Shown piece by piece: positions 6,913-14,721 of a stretch of DNA of 27,660 nucleotides. This DNA is from JADHLJ01 sp038118725 (GTDB taxonomy: Bacteria; Pseudomonadota; Alphaproteobacteria; Thalassobaculales; Thalassobaculaceae): NCBI GenBank assembly GCA_038118725.1, contig JAYOIK010000069.1:1-27660 (forward strand). Direction: 5' to 3'. The notes beneath the pieces are model-generated. The model was not told the DNA's origin, searched no databases, and was given only the letters and a program-made list of their open reading frames with translations. How positions within the stretch are numbered: position 1 is the stretch's first letter; every line of letters begins with the position of its first letter. Both the position numbers and the translations under genes were made by a program.

Positions 6913-8532
6913 TTATTTGGCCGGGACCAGATCGATACCGGTCGTACGCTCATCGGCCCGCGGATGGTACTTCAAGCCCTCGCGGGTCGCCCAGGTGTTG
7001 ACCTGGTAGTGCAAGGGGATGATGCCTTGGTTTTTACCGATGGCGAGTTCCGTGGTCTCGGCGAGCAAAGCCGCCCGCTTGGTGTCATCCACCGTCGCCA
7101 GCGCCTGATCCAGCAACGCGTCGACCTTGGCGTCGGAATGCCGCCCGCGATTGGACGCGCCCTTGCCCTTGGAGGGATCATGGGTGGCGAGCAGCGACTT
7201 CAGCGGCGACGAAGGCTCGCCGGTACCGGAGCCCCAGCCGACCAGCACGAAGCTGAATTCCGGCAGACCACCCTCGGCGCCCTTGGAGGCGCGTTTGAAG
7301 TAGACGTTCTTCGGCATGGTCTCGACCTTGGTCGGGATACCCTGGGCCGACAACATCTGACCGATCGCCTCGGCGATCTTGGCGTCGTTGATGTAGCGGT
7401 CGTTCGGGCCGTGAATGGTCAGACCAAAACCGTCACCCCAGCCAGCCTCGGCCAGGAGCTTCTTGGCGCCCGCGGGATCGTATTTTTCCGTCGCAAGCTT
7501 GCCGGACCGCCCGAAGAAGCCTTCCGGAAGCAGCTGCCCCGCCGGGATCGCCACGCCTTCCATGACCCGCTCGACGATGGCCTCGCGGTTGATCATCATG
7601 GAAATCGCCTTGCGAACCCGCGCGTCCTTGAGCGGGTTCTTGTCCATCGGCTTGCCGTCCTTGGTGGTCACGAAGGGCGAGCTGTCGCGGAACTGATCCA
7701 TGTGCAGATAGATCACCCGGTTCGACACGCCGCTGCTGAGCGAGACCTTGGGCTCCTTCTTCAGACGCGCGATATCCGAGGTCGGGACATTGTCGATCAT
7801 GTCCACGTCACCGGCGAGAAGCGCCGCGACGCGGGCCGGTTCGGCCTTGATGAACTTGAAGGTGATCTTGTCCCAGGGCTGTTCCATCGATCCCTGGTAG
7901 CCGTCGAACTTCTCCAGGACGATACGGTCGCCCTTCTTCCATTCGACGAACTTGTAAGGGCCCGAGCCGATGGCGGCGGTGCCGTCGTTGAAGTCCTTGG
8001 CCGAGATTCCCTTGTTCTTGTCCGCCGCGCCGGTGCCCTTGGCCTCGCTCGACATGATCATGACCGTCGTCGTGTCGTTCGGCATCAAGGGATACGGGCT
8101 GTCGGTGATGATGTGCAGGGTGTAATCATCGATCTTCTTCAGCGTCTTGCCCTTGGTATAGGTGCGGAAGCTGGAGTTGCCGCCCTCATAGGCGTCGGCG
8201 CGCTCGTAGGAATAGATCACGTCATCGACGGTCAGATCCGAGCCGTCGTGGAACTTGATGCCCTTCTTGATCTTGTACTCCCAGGTCGTGTCGTTGATCG
8301 CCTTCCAGGACTCGGCGGCCCGGCCGAAGATCTTGTCCATGCCCGGCGTCCAATCGGTCAACCGGTCGAAGATTTGACCGAGCATCGCGTTGTTCGGGCC
8401 GAGATTGTGGAAATACGGGTCGATCGACGAAGGCTCGGAGCGCATGCCGATCACCACGTCGGCGGCCTGAACCGGTGCCGACAAGGTCATAACCGCCATG
8501 GCCGCGAGGCCTAACTGACGCCAAGGTTTCAT
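6913..8532 (-). CDS. Periplasmic binding protein of peptide-type ABC importer (SBP_bac_5)
   Basis: This 539-residue extracellular solute-binding protein of family 5 is the first gene of the importer operon. It has a Sec signal peptide (MKPWRQ, a hydrophobic core, likely cleavage after VQA at residue 24). The family pattern follows: SSIDPYF, the segment WEYKIKKGIKFHDGSDLTVDDVIYSYERA, and the ligand-region stretch IGSGPYKFVEWKKGDRIVLEKF. ATG at 8532 has AGGGAG about 9 nt upstream. Family 5 proteins bind peptides, nickel, glutathione, opines and other ligands, so the sequence alone does not fix the ligand. The deacylase genes on both sides point to N-acylated amino acids or peptides. Confidence 0.93.
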   Translation of the reverse strand: MKPWRQLGLAAMAVMTLSAPVQAADVVIGMRSEPSSIDPYFHNLGPNNAMLGQIFDRLTDWTPGMDKIFGRAAESWKAINDTTWEYKIKKGIKFHDGSDLTVDDVIYSYERADAYEGGNSSFRTYTKGKTLKKIDDYTLHIITDSPYPLMPNDTTTVMIMSSEAKGTGAADKNKGISAKDFNDGTAAIGSGPYKFVEWKKGDRIVLEKFDGYQGSMEQPWDKITFKFIKAEPARVAALLAGDVDMIDNVPTSDIARLKKEPKVSLSSGVSNRVIYLHMDQFRDSSPFVTTKDGKPMDKNPLKDARVRKAISMMINREAIVERVMEGVAIPAGQLLPEGFFGRSGKLATEKYDPAGAKKLLAEAGWGDGFGLTIHGPNDRYINDAKIAEAIGQMLSAQGIPTKVETMPKNVYFKRASKGAEGGLPEFSFVLVGWGSGTGEPSSPLKSLLATHDPSKGKGASNRGRHSDAKVDALLDQALATVDDTKRAALLAETTELAIGKNQGIIPLHYQVNTWATREGLKYHPRADERTTGIDLVPAK

Positions 8533-8839
8533 GTCTTAAGTCTCCCTACGGATAATGTCGCGACGGATGCTTACGGTTACCGCCCCACGGCGCCCAGCCA
8601 CGGCCCGGAACCCTTGTATTCCATTCGATGGCGAAGTGTGGCCCAAGGCGAGAGGCGTAGCAATCCCCGGAGCCCTGAATTTTTGGTCGAGCCGGTCCGG
8701 CGCCACCGCGACCGCGCGTCGCGGGCGTCGGACGGCGAAACCCTGGTTTGCAGATCGGATATTCTCTATTCTGGAAGAGCACTTGTTATCGCCGTTTCCG
8801 GCCTTCTTCATACCCGCTTCCGACAGCCGCTGGATTGAG
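8533..8839. promoter_or_regulatory. Divergent intergenic region, importer operon and deacylase gene
   Basis: This 307-bp space should hold promoters for both the minus-strand importer operon and the plus-strand deacylase operon. A hairpin with 7-bp arms (CCGCGAC at 8706-8712 and GTCGCGG at 8718-8724) is visible. I found no convincing sigma-70 boxes or named regulator site. The plus frame is open from 8555, but its composition and lack of family similarity argue that coding begins at 8840. Confidence 0.4.
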
Positions 8840-9814
8840 ATGCCCGCCATCCACAAGCCGACCGACCTCAGTCCCTATCCGATTGAAATCGACCCGCCCG
8901 ATATCACGGCATATCAAGCCGGCAATACCGGGGTGGAGTATTTCACCTTTTTCGATGCCGTCGAGCCGGGTCCGCATGTGATGATCACGGCGCTCACCCA
9001 CGGCAACGAGCTCTGCGGCGCGGTGGTTCTGGATGAACTTTTCAAAAGCGGTTTCAGGCCGCTCAGGGGCCGCCTCACATTGGGTTTCTGCAATGTCGAA
9101 GCCTATCACAGTTTCGACCGTGACCGGCCGATGCTCTCCCGTTTCGTTGACGAGGACATGAACCGGCTTTGGGAGATCGCGATCCTCGAGACTCAGCGCG
9201 CCACCGCCGAGGCGCGGCGCACCCGCGAGATCCGTCCGCTCCTGGACAGTGTCGACTACCTGCTCGACATTCACTCGATGCAGCACCCGACCCAGCCGCT
9301 GATGCTGGCCGGCCCGCTGGACAAGGGCCGGGCCCTGGCCGAGCGGGTCGGTGTTCCCGCCGCCATCGTCATGGACCAGGGACACGCCGCCGGACGCCGG
9401 ATGCGCGACTATGGCCCATTTCGTGACCCCGCCGTTGAACCCGCCGCGCTGCTGGTCGAATGTGGGCAGCACTGGGCGCGCTCCAGCATCGAAGTGGCCC
9501 GCCAGACCATGGTCCGGTTTCTCGTGGCAACCGGCATGGCCGCGCCGTCGATGATCCCGGAGTGGCTGGGCGATGAGCCCGCGCCGGCCCAGCGCGTGAT
9601 CGAGGTCACCGACGCGATAACCGTCGAGAATCCCAGTTTCGCCTTCGTCGCCCCCTATATCGGCATGGAAGTCATTCCCAAGGCCGGTACCCTCTTGGCG
9701 ATGGATGGCGATACGGCGATCCATACTCCTCACGACAACTGCGTGCTGATCATGCCGTCGCGGCGTCTGAGCAGGGGGCAGACCGCGGTCCGCCTGGGCC
9801 GCTTCATTGACTGA
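8840..9814 (+). CDS. Succinylglutamate desuccinylase/aspartoacylase-like zinc deacylase
   Basis: This is a 324-residue member of the AstE/AspA zinc carboxypeptidase-like family, which removes acyl groups from N-acyl amino acids. Zinc-ligand motifs are ALTHGNE (His54, Glu57) and LLDIHS (His145). The family segment RFVDEDMNRLW is at 101-111, and the likely catalytic Glu207 lies in LLVECGQHW. A C-terminal beta domain follows. The frame is open from 8555, but the first 95 codons match nothing in the family, so ATG at 8840 (upstream TTGAG, a weak ribosome site) is preferred. It is divergent from the peptide importer and overlaps or abuts the AbrB-like gene. The acyl group and amino acid are unknown. 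Confidence 0.87.
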   Translation: MPAIHKPTDLSPYPIEIDPPDITAYQAGNTGVEYFTFFDAVEPGPHVMITALTHGNELCGAVVLDELFKSGFRPLRGRLTLGFCNVEAYHSFDRDRPMLSRFVDEDMNRLWEIAILETQRATAEARRTREIRPLLDSVDYLLDIHSMQHPTQPLMLAGPLDKGRALAERVGVPAAIVMDQGHAAGRRMRDYGPFRDPAVEPAALLVECGQHWARSSIEVARQTMVRFLVATGMAAPSMIPEWLGDEPAPAQRVIEVTDAITVENPSFAFVAPYIGMEVIPKAGTLLAMDGDTAIHTPHDNCVLIMPSRRLSRGQTAVRLGRFID

Positions 9815-10916
9815 CACCAGCGACGCGGACAAGACAGAACCGCGCGAGGGCGGCGAGAAACTGACGGTCGGCCACAAGGGTGGATCGATGGTCATGGCCA
9901 TCGCCATCGGCGCGGTCGGTGGCGCGGTATTCGCGGCCATTAAAATGCCGCTGCCTTGGATGCTCGGGGCCATGGTCTTCGTGACCGTGGCGGCGGTCTC
10001 GGGTGCGCCGGTACGCCTTCCCTATATGCTCCGCCAAAGCATGGTGGTGTTCATCGGCGCGATGCTGGGCAGCCAGTTCACCCCGGACCTACTGGACCGG
10101 GTCGGGCAATGGGCGGTCTCGATCAGCGGCCTCGCGATCTATGGCGGCATCGCGCTGGCGCTGGTGCTGTATTACCTCAAGTTCTTCGGTGGCTACGACC
10201 CGGTCACCGCCTATTTCGCGGCGGCGCCGGGCGGACTCAACGACATGACCCTGATCGGGCGTGACATGGGCGGCGACGACCGGGTCATCGCGCTGACCCA
10301 TGCCTCGCGCATCCTGCTTGTCGTGATGACCATTCCGATCATGTTCCGGCTTTTCGGCGGCTATGAGAGCCCGCCGGGAATGCTGCCGCGCGGGCCGGGC
10401 TTCGATCTTCCGCTTCGGGAATGGCTGCTGTTGGCGGGCTGCGCGATCATCGGCCCCTTCATCGCCCGGCGGCTCAAGCTTCCCGCCGCCTTCCTGCTTG
10501 GCCCGCTGATCCTTAGCGCCGCCTCGCATATCATCGGCTGGAGCACTTCCTCGCCGCCCGCCGGTCTGGTGGCGGCGGCCCAGGTGATTCTGGGAACCGC
10601 GGTCGGCTGTCGCTTCGCGGGCACGCATTACGGCGAGGTCCTGCGCATCATCCGGGTCTCGCTCGGCTCGGCCACGATCTGGATGGCCAGCGCCGTAGGT
10701 TTCGGCCTGCTGGTCAGCGAGTTGACCGGCCTGCCGTGGTACGTGGTCACCCTGGCCTACGCGCCGGGCGGTCTGGCGGAGATGAGCCTGGTGGCCTTCG
10801 GCATTGGCCAGGACGTCGTCTTCGTCGCCACCCATCATCTCTGCCGGATCGGCATGGTGGTGCTGCTCGCCCCGCTGGCCTTCAAGCTGATCGCGCGCTT
10901 TTTCACGAGCCGGTGA
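9807..10916 (+). CDS. AbrB family membrane protein
   Basis: This polytopic inner-membrane protein of about 369 residues belongs to the family containing the AbrB duplication, often mislabelled ammonia monooxygenase. The diagnostic repeat is seen twice: MPLPWMLGAM with YFAAAPGGLNDMTLIGRDMG in the first half, and LPAAFLLGPLI with LAYAPGGLAEMSLVAFGIGQD in the second. About ten membrane segments are expected. The start is uncertain: TTG at 9807 overlaps the deacylase stop by 8 nt, while ATG at 9888, with AAGGGTGG just upstream, would remove a polar 27-residue tail. The family has no firmly established substrate. Context suggests export or import linked to the deacylase product. Confidence 0.87.
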   Translation: MTDTSDADKTEPREGGEKLTVGHKGGSMVMAIAIGAVGGAVFAAIKMPLPWMLGAMVFVTVAAVSGAPVRLPYMLRQSMVVFIGAMLGSQFTPDLLDRVGQWAVSISGLAIYGGIALALVLYYLKFFGGYDPVTAYFAAAPGGLNDMTLIGRDMGGDDRVIALTHASRILLVVMTIPIMFRLFGGYESPPGMLPRGPGFDLPLREWLLLAGCAIIGPFIARRLKLPAAFLLGPLILSAASHIIGWSTSSPPAGLVAAAQVILGTAVGCRFAGTHYGEVLRIIRVSLGSATIWMASAVGFGLLVSELTGLPWYVVTLAYAPGGLAEMSLVAFGIGQDVVFVATHHLCRIGMVVLLAPLAFKLIARFFTSR

Positions 10917-10978
10917 AGGCGGTTGCCGCGCCCGCGCCGGGCTTGCGCGCGAACACCGCCTCGCAGCACAATCGCCGC

Positions 10979-12652
10979 ATGCCGATTCTCAAGGAGAACC
11001 AAGCGCCGAGAGGCTTGCGGTCCTGGTTGGCGCCGATGATCCTCGCGGTTTGCGGGATGGTCGCCTCGGCCATTCCCGCGGGGGCCGACGCCTCCGACAT
11101 CCCAGCCGGCGGACGCTCGCTATTCGACATCATGACGACGGTGGTGTCGGAGGACGCAAGCGGCGAGTCCGCGCGCCTTGAGGTCCCCTTCCCCTTCGAG
11201 CGGTTGCGGGCCCTGATTAAGAAGGCGGGCGGGCTCTCGGACGCGGATATCGCCGAAACCCTGATCCCGCTCGGCCGCTCACTCCAGCGTCGGGCGGCGG
11301 CGCCGGACTATTTCGCCTCCCCGCGACGGGTGCTGGGCGTGATCGCGGAGCCGCCGGAGGCCGATCCGGCGACCACCCTGGTTCTGAAGGATCGGCTTTT
11401 CATCGGCCATCAACCCCGGACCGAATCCCTCGAAGTCATCAGCTTTAACGAGGCCGCGGGGCGCTTCGAGTTTCAGATCGTCGAGGATTACGCGCCCGGC
11501 AAGGTCCCTCGCGTGCGCCAGGCACGCCGCGCCCTGTGCCTTGGTTGTCACGGTAATGGCGGCCCGATATTCCCCGAGGCGCCGTGGAGCGAGACTCCCG
11601 CGCACCCGGCGATCGCCGCCCGCTTGGCCAAGGTCGCGGGCGCCCCACCTCCCGATCCGGCGACGATCGAAAGTAATCGCCGCTCCGCCGCCGCGCTGTA
11701 TCGCTCTGTCGGCGCGGCCAATCGCCTATCCCACGCGGCGCGCTATTGGCGGATCGCGTGCACGGATCCAGCGACAAGGCAGAGCTGTCGGAGCAAGCTT
11801 CTTAAGAGCATCTCGATACCCACGGGACATGACCCGACGAGCGACGATCACGGCAAGACCGGCCAGGACCGGGCGGACATCGAGGAAACCATAGCCGCCG
11901 CCCAAGCGCGCGCCTGGCCGGAGGGGTTCACGATCGCCTCCCCCTTTATCGCCGATATCAACCCCTTGGCCACGCTCGACGCCAAGGCGCGCGATCTTGC
12001 GGATCCGCTGAATGAACGCCCGGCGCTCGCGGTGCTCGATGCCACCAAGGCGGAAGACGTCGACCGGATCATCGCCCTCCTCCGCGACGCCTTCACGGCG
12101 CGCCATGTCGCTTGGTTGAGGGATGTCTTGCGCGAGCGCGAACCTGTCCAAGCGGCATCTCCGGCCGCGCTCGGTCCGCCGCCGGCGAATTGGTGCTGCG
12201 CGCCTCATGATAAGCTGCCGCCGCCCGTGGGCGCGGCGCCCAGGACAGTGCCCCTGGTACCAGGCCTTTCCATCGAACCCGGTCCCGCGCATCCCTCGCT
12301 CCAGGCGTTTCACCGCGCTTGCGGCGCCTGCCATTCGAGCATGTCATCGATGCCGCCGAACTTCCTGCACGGAACGTCCATCCGCCAGCTCCGCGCGATC
12401 ACCGAGTGCGCGCCGCGAATATCACTGCGTTTGTCGCAATGGCGCGCGCGGGACGGCGACGCCTCCACGGCAATGCCGCCCATGCCGCCGCCCCGACATC
12501 TCGCCGCCCTGGGGCAAACGCCGGAGAACTGGCTAGCCAGCGCCGACTTCCGGCGGATTAGCCGTTTCGCCGCCGCGCTCGCCGCCCCGGCCGATGTTCC
12601 ATTGGATGGGATAAAGACCAATAAACCAGTATGCGCGCCTCTCGCCAAATGA
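10979..12652 (+). CDS. Exported protein with two haem-c motifs, unknown function (557 aa)
   Basis: The N-terminus has a signal peptide: basic residues, a hydrophobic stretch LAPMILAVCGMVASAIPAGA, and likely cleavage near residue 38. Two CXXCH motifs are present, CLGCH at 187-191 and CGACH at 448-452, so the protein probably binds two c-type haems in the periplasm. The first motif is followed by GNGGPIFPEAPWSET, and the second by SSMSSMPPNFLHG. The frame is open from 10736, but that part overlaps the AbrB gene and has no signal peptide; ATG at 10979 is therefore chosen. I see no dehydrogenase, peroxidase (MauG/CcpA) or oxidase domain. It lies 62 nt after the AbrB-like gene on the same strand. 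Confidence 0.8.
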   Translation: MPILKENQAPRGLRSWLAPMILAVCGMVASAIPAGADASDIPAGGRSLFDIMTTVVSEDASGESARLEVPFPFERLRALIKKAGGLSDADIAETLIPLGRSLQRRAAAPDYFASPRRVLGVIAEPPEADPATTLVLKDRLFIGHQPRTESLEVISFNEAAGRFEFQIVEDYAPGKVPRVRQARRALCLGCHGNGGPIFPEAPWSETPAHPAIAARLAKVAGAPPPDPATIESNRRSAAALYRSVGAANRLSHAARYWRIACTDPATRQSCRSKLLKSISIPTGHDPTSDDHGKTGQDRADIEETIAAAQARAWPEGFTIASPFIADINPLATLDAKARDLADPLNERPALAVLDATKAEDVDRIIALLRDAFTARHVAWLRDVLREREPVQAASPAALGPPPANWCCAPHDKLPPPVGAAPRTVPLVPGLSIEPGPAHPSLQAFHRACGACHSSMSSMPPNFLHGTSIRQLRAITECAPRISLRLSQWRARDGDASTAMPPMPPPRHLAALGQTPENWLASADFRRISRFAAALAAPADVPLDGIKTNKPVCAPLAK

Positions 12653-12714
12653 CCGATTGACCGCCCCGGCCAGCCGTGGATAGCTCAGCCGTATTCTTCG
12701 CCGGAGCCCCTGCC

Positions 12715-13338
12715 ATGGATATGACGTTGTTTCTCGCCTTCGTCGCCGCGTCCGCCGTGTTGCTGGCGATACCGGGGCCGACAATCTTGTTGGTCATCAG
12801 CTACGCACTGTCGCGCGGGCGCCGAGCCGCGCTAGCCACGAATGTCGGCGTTACCCTCGGAGACATCTCCGCGATTACCGCGTCAATGGCGGGTATGGGC
12901 GCGTTGCTGGCGATGTCATCGGAATTGTTTTTGATTTTGAAATGGATTGGCGCCGCCTACCTCGTCTGGCTAGGCGTCAAACTATGGCGCGCGCCGGTCG
13001 ATGAATCGGAAGCCGATCAAGGAAAACCTCGGGGATCGAACGCAGCGATCGTCTTTCATTGCTGGTTGGTAACGGCGCTAAATCCCAAGAGTATCGCGTT
13101 CTTCGTTGCCTTCATGCCCCAATTCTTCGTGACCTCCGCGCCTCTGGCGCCGCAGATGATCATCATGGGCGCGACCTTCGTCGTCATCGCGATATTCAAC
13201 GCGGCGATCTACGCGCTACTCGCCGATCGCGCGCGGGCAAAAGTGACAAAACCCGCGACGCATCGGCTTCTCAATCGTTTAGGCGGGTCACTTCTCATCG
13301 TGGCGGGAGTCATGACGGTGGCCTTGCGCCGGGCTTAG
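12715..13338 (+). CDS. LysE/RhtB family amino acid exporter
   Basis: This 207-residue inner-membrane protein belongs to the family that exports amino acids such as lysine, threonine or homoserine. The signature PGPTILLVISYALSRGRRAA with TNVGVTLGD is near residues 20-45. A membrane segment with KWIGAAYLVWLGVKLWRAP follows, then the second half with NPKSIAFFVAFMPQF. Six membrane segments are expected. ATG at 12715 has GGAG 8 nt upstream, whereas the GTG at 12676 would add 13 residues not typical of the family. Codon use seems less GC-rich than neighbours (for example the stretch around 12925), a possible sign of later acquisition. The stop codon abuts a palindromic repeat. Confidence 0.9.
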   Translation: MDMTLFLAFVAASAVLLAIPGPTILLVISYALSRGRRAALATNVGVTLGDISAITASMAGMGALLAMSSELFLILKWIGAAYLVWLGVKLWRAPVDESEADQGKPRGSNAAIVFHCWLVTALNPKSIAFFVAFMPQFFVTSAPLAPQMIIMGATFVVIAIFNAAIYALLADRARAKVTKPATHRLLNRLGGSLLIVAGVMTVALRRA

Positions 13339-13397
13339 AGCAGATCCGGGTTGAGTGGAATCATTTACAATGATTCCACGAACCGGTGAATCTGCTC
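13338..13397. repeat. Palindromic intergenic element, copy A
   Basis: This 60-nt imperfect palindrome has outer arms GAGCAGAT/ATCTGCTC, a partly paired middle, and a perfect inner stem GTGGAATCAT/ATGATTCCAC around TTACA. It begins at the last base of the exporter stop codon. Similar elements are, from memory, scattered through alphaproteobacterial genomes. It may also act as a transcription terminator or mRNA 3-prime stabiliser for the exporter. Confidence 0.75.
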
Positions 13398-13411
13398 GAT
13401 CTGTTTGAAGT

Positions 13412-13474
13412 TACAGCGGATTCACTCGATCTCGTGTGGGCAAATTTGTCCGCACTCAATCAAGATCCGCTGTA
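13412..13474. repeat. Palindromic intergenic element, copy B
   Basis: This 63-nt imperfect palindrome has perfect outer arms TACAGCGGAT/ATCCGCTGTA and an inner stem at 13434-13455 (GTGTGGGCAAA/TTTGTCCGCAC) with two G-U-type mismatches. It lies 14 nt after copy A and has the same outer-stem/inner-stem layout but a different sequence. The rest of 13339-13788 holds only the small ORF at 13546-13707; I see no other gene there. Confidence 0.7.
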
Positions 13475-13545
13475 GAAAACCGGCCGAGATTGTCCCACGC
13501 ATGCAAGATACTCGCGGGCGGTCCCGTCTCGGAACGGGCTGACTC

Positions 13546-13707
13546 TTAACGAAAACGGTGAATCGTCTGGACCGCGCCCGCCTGGGGTATCGGCTCGCGG
13601 GGCTGTTCCTCACGCTGTCGGGCGAGCGCAACATGCCTTGAATCCGTGGACAAGCCTCGGCAGATAGCCACGGCCAAGGCCGCGAAGACTCGCTCAATCC
13701 AAAGCAT
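13546..13707 (-). CDS. Probable small protein (53 aa)
   Basis: This short ORF starts MLWIERVFAALAVAICRGL, a hydrophobic amphipathic stretch, and ends with a polar tail rich in Arg, Gln, Pro and Glu. The start is supported by a strong ribosome site, GGAGGTT, 3 nt before the ATG at 13707. It lies 81 nt after the alpha/beta hydrolase stop on the same strand, so it may be the last gene of that operon or have its own promoter. I do not recognise it; a small membrane-associated protein is the simplest guess. The length is too short for coding statistics to be decisive. Confidence 0.42.
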   Translation of the reverse strand: MLWIERVFAALAVAICRGLSTDSRHVALARQREEQPREPIPQAGAVQTIHRFR

Positions 13708-13788
13708 CGGAACCTCCGGGTTTCGCATCCAGTGTCGCGCGGATCGTCGCCGCGCGCAATCGGCTCGGCGTGTCGCCGTCACGCTGGG

Positions 13789-14721
13789 TCAACCGAGGAA
13801 AGCGTCTACCTCGCGCCAGAATACCGCCCTAACGGCATCCGTCTCGTTCAGGATTTCATGCTTCGCGCCGGGAATGTCAACGAGGCGCGCATCGGACAGC
13901 GCATCACGGAGGTCTCCCTGGGCCTTGTTGGAGACAATCCGCTCCTCGCCGGCGCGGAAGATCAGAACCGGCTGGCGGACCTTGCCGTTTCGGCTCAGGG
14001 CCAGCAATTGGTCAATCGACTTGAACGCCGCGTTGATCCAGCCAAATGTCGGGTTACCCAGGGCCAGTTCAGGCGCCCGTTCTATAAAAGCGTGAGTGCG
14101 CCGGAAACGCGCCTCATCCCTGGTCAGCGTGTTGCCCTCGAAGGTTGCCGAGCTCTTGCCATAGCCCCCCGCCCCCGGCGGATAGGCCCCCGACAATCCC
14201 AACGCCACCGCCAGTCGCGCCAGGAAGGGGCTGAGCGTCCGTGGGAAAGCGCCGGTCTCGATATCGATCATCGGCGCGATGAGGACAAGTCGCTCTATCG
14301 CCGGATCGACCTCGGCGGCGGCGCGGAACGCGAGATGCCCGCCCATGGAATGGCCGATCACGCTGTAGGGAAGTCCGCCTCTATCCTTGGAAAACCCCGT
14401 GACTTCCAGAATCTCGCGAAGATCGGAAAGGAATAGATCCATCGACGCCACATACCCGCGATGCCGATCCGCGAGCGCTCGGTCGGATAGACCCTGACCT
14501 CGCCAATCCAGACAGAGAACCTCATGTTGCCGGTCCAGAAGTTCGGAAATGGTTTCCAGGTGCTTTTCGATGAACTCGGTAAAGCCCGGCAGCATCAGGG
14601 TACGGGCCACCGGCCTGTCGGGTCTGAAGCGGGCGTGGCGGACCCGCGTGCCGTCGGCCATGGTCGTGAAGGACGCTGTTCCACCAACGCTCTCGATGGT
14701 GGGTAGACCGTCCGGGATCAT
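13789..14721 (-). CDS. Alpha/beta hydrolase (lysophospholipase/PldB-like)
   Basis: This 310-residue cytoplasmic hydrolase has an oxyanion-region segment LMLPGFTEF (42-50), the conserved LDWRGQGLSDR (71-81), nucleophile elbow GHSMGG at 123-128 with Ser125, probable acid Glu260 in RAGEERIV, and His288 in GAKHEIL. This arrangement matches the serine aminopeptidase S33/lysophospholipase L2 group, which hydrolyses lipid or small-molecule esters. Its ATG overlaps the stop of the PotA-like gene (ATGA, 14718-14721), so it is translated with the importer. Hydrolysis of the imported compound is an attractive idea but unproved; lysophospholipase activity is equally possible. Confidence 0.88.
   Translation of the reverse strand: MIPDGLPTIESVGGTASFTTMADGTRVRHARFRPDRPVARTLMLPGFTEFIEKHLETISELLDRQHEVLCLDWRGQGLSDRALADRHRGYVASMDLFLSDLREILEVTGFSKDRGGLPYSVIGHSMGGHLAFRAAAEVDPAIERLVLIAPMIDIETGAFPRTLSPFLARLAVALGLSGAYPPGAGGYGKSSATFEGNTLTRDEARFRRTHAFIERAPELALGNPTFGWINAAFKSIDQLLALSRNGKVRQPVLIFRAGEERIVSNKAQGDLRDALSDARLVDIPGAKHEILNETDAVRAVFWREVDAFLG

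Noticed and set aside
6904..8514. 536-codon plus-strand open frame
   Set aside because: It is antisense to the clear binding-protein gene and has the His/Asp/Arg-rich composition of a high-GC shadow frame.
8786..9973. 395-codon minus-strand open frame
   Set aside because: It is opposite the zinc deacylase and AbrB-like genes; the amino acid composition is typical of an antisense shadow.
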